Assembly: GCF_932274485.2 (NCBI RefSeq)
Contig: NC_065886.2
Location: 16,815,501-16,879,500 of the forward strand
From: Patella vulgata
Lineage: Eukaryota; Mollusca; Gastropoda; Patellidae
Length of the DNA: 64,000 nt
Reading direction: 5' to 3'
The position numbers and the translations under genes were made by a program. Numbering within the stretch: position 1 is the first letter of the stretch; each line of letters begins with the position of its first letter. This document shows positions 13,901 through 25,900 of this stretch, piece by piece. The notes under the pieces are model-generated. The model was not told the DNA's origin, did no database searches, and worked only from the letters and a program-made list of their open reading frames with translations.

Positions 13901-16900
13901 GTAATACTGCTGTATTAATATAGTCGAACCCCGTTATGGCCATCCCAGTATACTCGAACACCTATAATAGGTGGTGTGTCATTCATTCCTGTTGGCCCGA
14001 TTCATAGTGTTTCGGTATAATGGTCCAATTCTCGGATAATATGTGATATATTTATCCGTTGTTTCTAGTAAGTCTGGTTAAGCCCACCTTTTGTTTTATA
14101 TAACTTATAGCGGTATTAATATACTTTGTACAAATTGTTTTTCGGGATAATGTTTCGATCCCTGTATATTCGAACACACATGAGATATGGTGTGTCATTC
14201 ATTCCCTGTTAGCCCGATTAATTGTGTTTCGGGGTAATGTTTCCGTCCTCGAATAATATGCTGTTTAGCTATCTGCTGTTTCTGGTATTTGATTAGTAAG
14301 CCTTTTGCATTATACAGTTCGAAATATATATGAATATATCATTTTATTAAGTAGTTCTTATGTACTCAGCGGTTTTGATATACTTTACACCAGTACTGAA
14401 TTAATGTTTTTGTGATAGTTTTATATGCATAATCCAATATATTATTTCAGTCATCCGACAGTGATGTAGCTGTCTACTGGGATAGTTTTCTTGACGTAGA
14501 AGAAAATGGTGGAAAAACTGTTCATCCAAGTGGAATATCAAAATATCATTTATATATCGGTAAGGATAATTTATTTCAAGGATTTGACAGGAATCGCTGA
14601 ATCAACAATATAATATTGGATGAACATGCCTTATTGTCAATCTGTAAATATGCTGTTCTTTACATTCTGTAAATTTTCTTTTACATATAAAGGTTCTATA
14701 GAGGGAGGTGAAGATATTGTAACTAAACATAATGTTGGTTTGATAAATCATAAAATATTCCACCATCTTTCTTTACAAAATGGCCACACGTATTACGTCA
14801 CTGTAGAAGGTAAGTATAAATTCGTCTTTCTGTTTCATAATTAAAACAATTTCTGGCTTAGCAAACAGAAACAATTAAATTGAATTTATTCATGTATTGC
14901 ATTCGTCTAAATAATTATATAGCTATATACCATTCTACTATACAAAATAAATTGATTTCTATTGCCCGCTTAGCAGAATTGCTCGTTCGTTAGTGATGTC
15001 ATCAAAACTATTTTATCTCTCGCAATTAAATTATATTTGTTAATCATGTATTATATTCGTGTAATTAATTATAAAGCTATATACCATTCTTGTATTGCCC
15101 GGTTGTTAAAATTGCTCGTTCGTTAGTAATATCATCAAAACAATTTTATCTCTCCCAACCGCATTCACCCTCGTTGGTTCCATATTTTTATTATTTTTTT
15201 TATTTTCAGCAATTGATTTTGTAAACAGAACAAAAACCGTTTCATCAGAAGGTTTCACAGTTGATAATAGTCCACCAGAAACTACATCTAAACCTATACA
15301 ATTTACTAATACATATATACAGTCAAATGATGTATTGTCTGCGTGGTAGGTGTATATACAATCTAGTGTTAGTAAACAAAACAAAACGAAAGCCGTCAAC
15401 CACAGCAAAAGTATTTGGTTACCGGTGTTTCTGAAGGCGTGAAATAGTAGTCCGAGCTTGACACGTGTACGATCCCTTTTACCATTTATAGCTAAATGGA
15501 TCGATGCTTTGGACTTCACGAAGACGGGTGGCCCAGCAAAGAACCGGGTCTGGTCGTTTGGATGTAATAAAACAGAGAGGTCTGATGTAAAAGTAAAAGA
15601 ACAGAATGCTTCGGTTTCCCTTGGCAGAAATTTAGTTGTAAATAATGTGTTAAAGAGTCATTTTATTTGATTTATTTATAGTTCAAGTGGATCATTCCTT
15701 TTACATGATTTTTTTACAGTTGGAGTGGATCACTTAAAGACACCGAAAGTGGTATAAGTCAGTATCGATGGGCAATAGGTACTAGACCAGGCCATCAAAA
15801 CATTAGGGAATATATGGTAACAGATAATGATTGTGATGAAGCTAACCTAGAACACAAATTACAAGATGGACACGTTTATTACATCACAGTTCAGGTATAT
15901 CTCATTTTGCATTACGTTTTTGGATAGAAAAAATAGTTTCATGAATTATGCTCGATGTATAGATCAGTTGGGAACAAACATTGTGTTTTACTATTTGTCC
16001 TATAATTATTTCAAATAAATAGACACTAATCGTTAAGAAGGTATGCTATAACTGATGTCATTTCCAATAGAAACATTTTCAAATTCATGCTATATATATG
16101 CTGGTCACATTTGTATTCTATATACCAATTTTAGAATAACTTTTTGTCTATTGTTGTGTTTCAGGCCATTAACGGTGCAGGGTTATCTACTACATTAATA
16201 TCTCGTCCAGTGACAGTAGATACAACGCCTCCTACTACAGGACATGTCATCGATATTCTTAATACAAACTATACCGAAGATGACGTAGATTATATAACTA
16301 ACCAATCACCACTTTCTGTTAGATGGCAAGGATTCCGTGATCCCCATTCATCAATGAAGTACTATACTGTTAAAGTTGGTACCTGTGATGATTGTGATGA
16401 CATAATTCCAGAAATCAAAACAGGAATAACTTCACGTAAGGAAAATATTATTACAAATGTTTTTGTTTTAAGTACAATCCAACTTTTCTTTCATTGCACT
16501 ATTGATGGTATTCCAAGAAGATGTAGTTAAGTTTTATTATACAAATATGGTAGATGTTCTAATAAATTTTAACAACCGATACATATTTCAGATTTTACCT
16601 TTCCACCGTCCAAATTTACTCCTGGAACAAAATATATCACCACGGTAACAGGGTGCAATATGGCTGACATGTGTACGTCGGTCACTTCTGACGGGGTAAT
16701 AATTGACGTGACACCACCGGACATGGGAAGAGTTGTAGATGGAACGAAAGATTTAGATGTAGAATTCCAAGCAACCAGGTAATTGAAACACGATTATCGA
16801 GTCTATTTATTTTATAGACATAAGGATCCAAGAATATTATTGGATCACGGTTATCAAGTCTCTTATCGCTATACGAGACCACACCACACCGGTACATATT

Positions 16901-19900
16901 GTCTTAAAATGCATTTTACAGTAACTCGTTTTAATTAGATGCTTGACATTCTTAAAGCGGATATGGGCAGCTTGCGTAGTTTTATATAAGGGTGTTGCTA
17001 TTATTATCTTACAGAATCGGATTCTACTATTGAATAGGTTAACATAATGTGCAACTTTTAAGAATTCTCATCCTGGTTTCAGAAACTTTGTTGGCGCCAA
17101 ATGGTATGGGTTTAAAGATGCACAATCTGGTATAGCGAGATATGAATGGAGAGTAGGGACAACCATTGGAGGGGAAGAGTTACTTAGCCCTCAAGTTTTA
17201 CCAGTGGTGGAACTGGCCTATAAATCTAATTTACCTGATAATAAACTATTGCCTATTGATACTAGAATTTATATTACTGTTAGATGTTACAATAAAGCAG
17301 GTATGACTGAAATTATTTTGATAACCCTAGTGATGCTTACAAAAACAATAATTTGATTTACATCGTACTTGAACAAGCACTACTGTTGTGGACCCAATAT
17401 AAAAGTTCGCAATATGCTGTAGCCATCCTCGGTACACTAACCCCTGGGTTAATCTATTGGTGGGGGGGGGCATGTTTTCAAGTTGTCGATTGTGCTATTT
17501 TTATTGACCAATCCCATAAATTGTTAATTGCAAAGGAAGTTTGCAAAGGGAAGTAACTCTCATCGGATAAAGTAAGCAAAACCGCAAGGACTCCCCTTCA
17601 AGAGACAGGGTTATTATTAGCCAGAATGTAGCCTAAATTATACTTAATGCGTATTTATTAACACCAATTATTATATAATATATTAAGGAAGACGGACATA
17701 ACAGAATGAAACATTTCAGACAAAGAATGGATAGTAATAATAGATGCTTTGCATATTTGAAATCAACGGAACGTACTACAGATTTTGATAATACAATTAA
17801 ATATAAATGAATTAAAAATATATAGATTATTTACATAAATCATTCAGTAGATGGACATGAATGGGTTATCTACGAAAGCGAAACGAGGGTCGTGTCATTA
17901 GTAAGACTGGTCTGTAAACTGTTTTTTGATTGTTTCGTAGAATTTAGCCACAATCAAGGCCAGGGAAGATAATTTGAAATTAAGCCAGGGTATCATGGAG
18001 TAGAACGGAATGAGACCACTGGGGATAGCGAGGATGTGCTCTAGTCGGCTTTAGGGACGGCCCTGTTGTTATATAAGTAGTTATAAATAGAGTCCTAGTC
18101 AAAAGAAGGTTATCTGCCTTGCTAAAATTGTTTAGAGTTATCACCACTAAGTTAACGTCCACTAAATTCAAACTATTTCAATTCGAGACTAAATATGTAA
18201 AGGAGATGAATATTGATCACAACTGATGTCTTTTTATACGCCCACATTTTCACCACTCTACATGTCACAATTTTTATCCGATTTTGATGAAACTTGACAT
18301 ATTGGTCTATCGCCCACAGATCACGGCTCCTGTCGAAATTGGCATGTATCGAATTATGGCCCCTGATTGTACAAAATCGCATTGGTTTCTTTTCATCTCT
18401 TGCAAAATGTGGGCATATCGTGCCTGGCAACCTCTGGGTTAGTCCAATTGGTTATGTGTGTTACATAAATTGCCTATTAGTCATTTAGCTATCCTGTGAC
18501 CTCACAAACACAAACTATAATTTAGCATTCCGTGGAATGGAATGTGGATCCAGAAGGCTTTTATAGTATGATTCGAGAAGGTGCCAGCGTTATCTCCTCT
18601 AAACCCGGGTTTATTTTTCAGACGAATCCACATCTTTGTTTTGTTAGAACTGCATAGGATTACTATTATATTTATATCATCATCGTTTGTATTATTTGTG
18701 CATTTCAAAGCCGCCACTGCACCTAGATTTTATTTTATTAGGTTTATACAGCGAAGCTACATCAAATGGTTTTAAAATCGATACAACATTACCAGTAGTG
18801 GCGCAAAGGGCAGTTCCCGTTTCATCGTTTAGTTCTATTTTACCTTCAACTACCATATCAAAATCTAGTATTAAAATTGAATGGAAGTTTACTGATGATG
18901 AATCGGATATAGAAAGACAGTACATTTCTATTTCACCCCATTTATTGGGAGATTTCACTTCTTCAGCTATGGAGGTACGTCCTATTGATAATTTTAAACA
19001 TGCTTTGTTTTTTAAAACATGAAATATTTTTATAAGAAAATAGCATACCTATATTACATTCAGTTATTTGAAAAAAAATGCAGTGCCATTACCACTTTGT
19101 CTTATTGTGCCTCTACAGTCAATTAGGATAAAACTTCAAGGATCAATTGACTATGGAAGACTTTGTTGGTTAACTATGTTTTTTATATTTTTATAATATC
19201 CACAATGCACAGGTTACATACAGGCAGCTACACACCAGCTATGACAAAAAATATAAGCTAAATATAAGTTATCTAGCACTTAGAGCTTGTTCTCACTTAG
19301 CGTGTGTTCTGTGGCGAGAGCCATTCCGGCCTCTAAGCCGAGGAGGTTGTGGATATGATGTTCCCCTAGGAACCCCGAAAGATATCTTTCCTATGATCTC
19401 TAAAAATGATCTCTGAAGGGACATTTAACCTTGCTCTTTCTTATATAGAAAGTATAGATGTGTCAGCTATTAGGACGGGACAATTACCATTGTTGGGTGA
19501 GTGTTTCGTATGGCTGCTGTTTAACGTCAGCGTTATTCTATTTACTTGTACTGATCTGTGCATCAAATGTCTAGACGATAGTAACCCCTTTGCAGAAATG
19601 GATACTGGCATAACTGTCAGTGAGTGAGTCTAAGAAAATGAAATTTTGCGAAATACCTACTTAGCCCATTTCTCGTTGTCACCTATTTGTTTAACCACTT
19701 TAATATATAAAACAGAACACCTTTCATAGAACTAAAATAACCCCTATATTATTACATTATGAACAGTGACAGGGTAAAATTGTATAGTTGGAATACTTTT
19801 AATTTTAGGGAATATATTACTAATTTTTCTTCAGATTCCAAGTGTGGTAACAGAGTTTGCGTTTTCTGGTCTCGCTCTACACGACGGTAGTAAATATAAA

Positions 19901-22900
19901 GTTAAAGTGATTGGTTGTAATTTAGCTGGTTTGTGTCTGTCGAGTGTTACAGATGATATACTAGTTGATTCTACACCGCCTACCAGAGGTACGTGTATTG
20001 ATTCTTTTGATTGAGAGCGCTAATGGTTATGCATGCATAGAAGAACAAAGGTCGTGATACCTGATCACTAATTCACGATCAAAGTAAATCCAAATACATA
20101 ACAGAAAGCCGGCAATTTTAATTCATTTAATTTATTTTCCACTCTAATATTGGTAAGTAATTTGATATTTATAAACAATGTGAGCTCGATGTCGATTTGC
20201 AGACCATTTTGTTTATGATTTTTTTTTAGTGATATGATAATCATAAACGATTTTAACTCCATCTCATTTTACTTGTCATCATGCAGATTTTTGAAGTTTT
20301 ACCATCGTACAAAGTGTGTATCTTCTCAAAGAAATATTTTGTGAATGTTATTTCAGGTATGTTTGCTATTGATACTGACCACGCCGCTAACTTAAACAGA
20401 GATAGGAATAACTGGAACCACTGGTCTACTACGTCTATTAAGTTAGCATGGTTGGGATTTGCCGATCTACATACTGGTATAACTGAGTATAAAGTCAGTG
20501 TTGGAACCAAACCTTTCCTTACCGATCTCAACCAGGCACGTATCTCTGATTATAGTAATATGTTGTATCCGTGAGCAAAATATAATAATTGAAGTAAATT
20601 AGCAGCATTCAAACACACATCACCTTTTAAATTAAATACTTGGCTTCGGTCTCCAGTTAATCTTAGTTAATGTGACATATTTTCTATACTTTCACTAAAT
20701 TCGTTTCTGAAAATTGTTTTAAACAGGGCGATCAACAAACCACGTTTCAACATGTAGCTGGAGATAATTTTGATGATGAAGGAATGGTACAATCAGTTAC
20801 AATAACTACCAAGACACTTCATATGGGCAATTCTGTTTTCATATCTGTATGGGCTGTTAACGGGGTAATTATTGATTTCTAGTGTATTATAAGCAGTATA
20901 AGATGAGAAATTAGTTAAACCCAAGGAATGTATCACAGCTGTCAAATAATACTGTCGTAGACAAAATTGCCACTTCCCCATCAGTACCTATCAACACAAC
21001 CACGAATATATTCTACTACTAATTGTTTTATTGTGTTACATATCATTTCATTTTTATTTTTGACATAGGTTGGATTAAAAAGTCAGCCTGCTCATTCTGA
21101 ATTTGAACTTGTAGAAGGAGGAATGTTAGATTTAGTCAGGAGATGTCAACCGTATAATTGTCTCGGACATTGTGTTTGTACTGCACAAGACAAATCATGT
21201 TCAGATGCTGAAAACTGCAGAGACATCTCAACAGGTATATATCTATCAACTTTATTTAAAATTATTCATATTAATTAATTCTTTGTGAGCTTTGCTCCTA
21301 GGTTTACCTTCACATTCGCTACAGTGTTTAGTCTGTCTTAAATAATTCCAGATTTTATATGCCACCCTATACTTGTATTTCTATGTTTTTGTATATTTGA
21401 TGCTATCTGCCATGTGATTGATTTCTTATTTATAATCATCCTTGCAGGGAATCCAAATAATATTGTCCAAGTTACTGACATGACTAATTTGATGTCATCT
21501 GATGCTGCACAGACTTACTACACATCGTCTGATAATTTTGTAGCTGCCAGATGGAGGATAATAAACCCACAAGGCATCTCTCCTATAAGGTAAATTAAAT
21601 TAAAGTATATTATACCGACAAGGTCTTGCGAATATAAAGGTAATTAAATCTATTTAATCAACCAACACGGTCTCTCGTCTAAAAGGTAAATTAAACATCC
21701 CCAACCTTCATGACTAGAGGAAGCTGAATATATGTTTTAAACGCAGTTGATGATGATGATGATGATGACGGGTGTGTAAGACTGAGGTTCTAGGCTTCAG
21801 CCTGCCAAGTCCATTTTAGTTCATTATTTTATTAATGAACGCTATAGAAATTACTAGGAATTCAAACTCGGCATATATTTTAGATATGAATGTAGTGCCG
21901 GATATTCCAGTGAAAATTCACCCAGTGGAATATATGACACTGATACAGAAAGGACATGGTTTGATGTTGGTGAAAATACCGAAACTATAATAACTTTACC
22001 TACAGGTATACCTTTTAAAAATTTTATTCATTTCTTTCAAGAAACAATCATTAATGCTGTATATTTATTAGTATGCAATATTAACAATGCACACAGTCTT
22101 CATTAGACTATCTCATCAATATATTTAACTATAAACACTGAAACATTTAAAGTGGTGCAGTATGGAATGCCTAACAAGGACGGATGTCTAGTCGTTCGGA
22201 TGGAATGAAAAACCGAGGTCCCACGCATACAATGGCGTACATGTAAAAGATCATTTGGCAGTTGGAATTCGATAGAAGAGTATGCCATAGTGCAGCTGAC
22301 CGGGCAAAAATTCCCTTATTGCACATTGTATGGCATACGCTCGTCTTCATTAGCCCAGTCGAAGCAGAACAGTGGGACGTTGAACCCCATCTCATTTCAT
22401 TTCATTTCTATAAAACAAAAATCTTCTTGCTTGTAAAGGTGTGCCACAGGTGTCGGCTTTATGTCCCTTTGTATTTCTAGTACATGTAATTTCGTAATAA
22501 TATTTTATGTATTCCAGCTAAGGTTTTAGATAAGTCTATACCATATAGTGTATTTGTGAGGGTATGGTATAATACAAATCAATATGCGATATATAAGTCT
22601 CCCGGCATTACATCACTGACGTCTGCGCCTAGTGTCAGTCACATAGCGACAGCTGCTGTAAGTACATACAATAAGTTAAAAACACAAAACTATTTAATTA
22701 AAACTGTTATTAGAACGATTACTTTTTTATTCGTTTTGATTAACCTATTTTAAATAGAATTATTGATTTGATTTTGAGATATATTTCTCCATTTTTTATC
22801 CAGATAAAAGAATTAGAAACTATATCAAGTGTTAAGGATTTAGATTACCAAACATCAAGCAATCAGATTATTGTTGGTTGGAAGAATAAATTTAGAGGAG

Positions 22901-25900
22901 GAATTCATGGATTCGATTATTTTAAGTCTTATATAAGCACACATCCACAAGGTGGGTTTTAATACTAACATAATTACATTGAATGACATTTGCGAATCAG
23001 AATGTTTAAAGGAAACAAGTATTTATTATTTTTATGACAGCATTGTTAAAATGAGGTTTCCATTCCTAAGGACACTTTTAATCACTCCCGCCCACTCTTA
23101 TTTTCTAGTTTAGTGTATCTTAAAGATACATTATATAACAGCTAGATCTTTCTTTTAGCCGAAAATGATATATAAATTATTAGACATTTATTCACAAGAA
23201 TGCCCATACTCGACTTTTTAGAATATCGGAATTTGATGATTTGAAGTGCGATAATCGAGACATTGTTTATTATTGTAACAATGGTAGTAATGAAAATCGA
23301 GACTACGCTATTCTTATCAAAACTTCAAACATTGATAACTTCGTTCAGAATAGAAAACTTTGACTGAAATTTTCAATATATTGCCTTTTCACTATTTATC
23401 TTGAAACCATTATAGCGAGTACTGTTAGCTCTTTATGTTAAATAATGCGTCTTTTAATAATGTAATCAATAGCGATTTTGACTTCTTTTTCTGAAATGTA
23501 GGCCACAACGTTCATCAGTCATCTACAAGAGTAGCTGGAAATACTAGTATCTATACAGCTACTAATCTAAATCTACAAGATAATAGAGAATATTATAGTA
23601 CTGTACTAGCTTATAATAAAGCAGGATTACTGAGCTGGGCCAATAGTGATGGCATATTAATAGACAATACAACACCCACTTCCGGTATTATACATGATGG
23701 TAATGGTAAGTAAACTATTGAAATTATTGAATATATGTCAAATTACCCAACATAGCTCATAGATACTGTGGCTGATAACTGACATGAAAAATAATATCAT
23801 TTTTTTTTTAATATTCACCCTAGTCAATTTTAATATAATTTGTTTTTTTGTATAATTTTCACCCACATAGACTTATTTAAGACGATTTTAATTTTTTAAA
23901 TCTGGTACATATTTCCCAGTTATTTTCCTTTATGTGATAAGTTTATTATTTATGCTTTTTATAGACAACCATAATAAATTGGGGGATACGGTCTTTTATT
24001 ATTTCATATTTAACAGATATCTATGATAAAGATTACCAATACTCTACAACAGTTATATCATCATCATGGTATGGGTGTACTGATAGTGGTACTGGTATAG
24101 TTAAATATTACTGGTGTATTGGTACTGGTATTAGTACTACAGATTGTAATATACACGACTGGAAGAATGTAGGATTAAATACTAGAGTGTCTGTAAACCT
24201 AACCTCACCTTTAAATCATGGTAGGCATTCTAATACAAAGTTTCCATATTAATTGAATCCCAATTTCCGTCAGATAAGAATTGGATTAAGTAAATAAAAA
24301 TCCTTTCAATATCGTGACACTATGTATTCTACAGTAGGGATTAATATATCACTCGTCATATTGTTTTCTTGACTCGACAATTACGATACCGGTCCCCTGC
24401 ACTGGTATAGTGAACGAGAATAAGATAATGAAAAAGGTTTCTTTTATCTCTTCAATTAACTGTAGAAAGAGCCCCCCTCAAATATATTATACCACAAGCC
24501 ATCTCTTCTTTAGAAGAAAGTTTCTGAATGCTTTTTTTCCAATGCGATCTTCTATTATCAAAGTATTACTGCCACCGTAACAAATACCGTTACTGTATTT
24601 TATTTTTATAGGTATAAAAATTTATAATAAAGTGTATGCTGTAGATGGGAGTGGGTTGAAATCTGATGTAGTAGTGTCTGATGGTATTACAATTGATACC
24701 ACGCCCCCAGTACCGGTTGATATAAAATATATTGGAGAAAATCTCATCGCCAATCCATCATTTGAAGAAGGCGTGACGGAATCAAATAAGGAATGTGATG
24801 ACCAACCACCAGCTCCTTGGTTTAAAGACACCACCTCTTGTATTAAAATCATCCAATCACAACCGTCCGTTTCAAACGAAGGCGAAACATATATAAAAGT
24901 GAGAGGTCATATTCAGCAAACAGTGTTTAATTTAAACACCCAAAGTGCTTACCATGTTATTGTACATGTCGGATACCCACATGACGTTAGCATTCAGCAT
25001 CACAACGTGGAAGGTTTCGTGCAATTCGGACAAGAAACTCACACTTTCAGCCTTGACCCAGAACGATGTCAGGGGATATGTACCATCGACCAACAGCCAT
25101 TAATATTATGGAATAAATTTACTTATGTATTCCATCCAAGAGAAGCAAGAGAAGTGATAAGAATTGGTACAAGTAAATTACATATGATATTAGCTGTAGA
25201 TGATGTATATGTACAACAAGTTAATTATATAGATATAACACGTGATTCTAATCATTTAATACATCATACAGTGTTTAGACCTTATTGGTCATCTCTTCAT
25301 CTTACCTGGCATTTTAAAGATGATCAAAGTCCTATTACAGATTATCGATGGGCGCTAGGTGAGTTTAGTTTGAATACATTTATTACTATATTATGTAAAT
25401 ATATCTGTTACTAGTTAAGTAATACATTATTGTTTATATCATATCAGTATTTATTTATAACTAACGTCTCCTTTCTTCGTAGATTTTATTAGAAATCGAG
25501 TTGATTTTGGTATCAGTATATGTTTACCGATTATATTGAAAAATTACTCAGGGAGCATTCTTCTCTTCTAAAATCCAGGAACCGTGAAAGGTGGAAACCA
25601 GATTCGGTCGTTCACAAATGTTGGCAGAAATCAGCAAGTTACAGCATCCGGTCTCCAATTAGCCCATAATACACTACTTTATCTGACCGTGATGTCAACA
25701 AATGGCGCCGGACTAACAACTGTCAGCCAATCAGAGAGTATTGTTGTCGATATGACTCCGCCAATAATATCAGAGATAAACGATGGTATAGGTAAGAAAT
25801 TAAATGGTTATTGTGAGGTACTTTAATGGAAAATATTATTGGCCACCACAATGAAATATCAGGTATTTAAATAAATTGAAAGAACCTATGTTCATGGTAA

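Noticed and set aside
19406-19500. Open segment with acceptor-like TTATATAG and donor GGTGAG between exons 31 and 32
   Set aside because: Exons 18974 and 19835 already join in phase 0 and give a continuous repeat; the segment fits phase only as a 39-nt cassette (starting ATGTGTCAG) with no repeat-like sequence.
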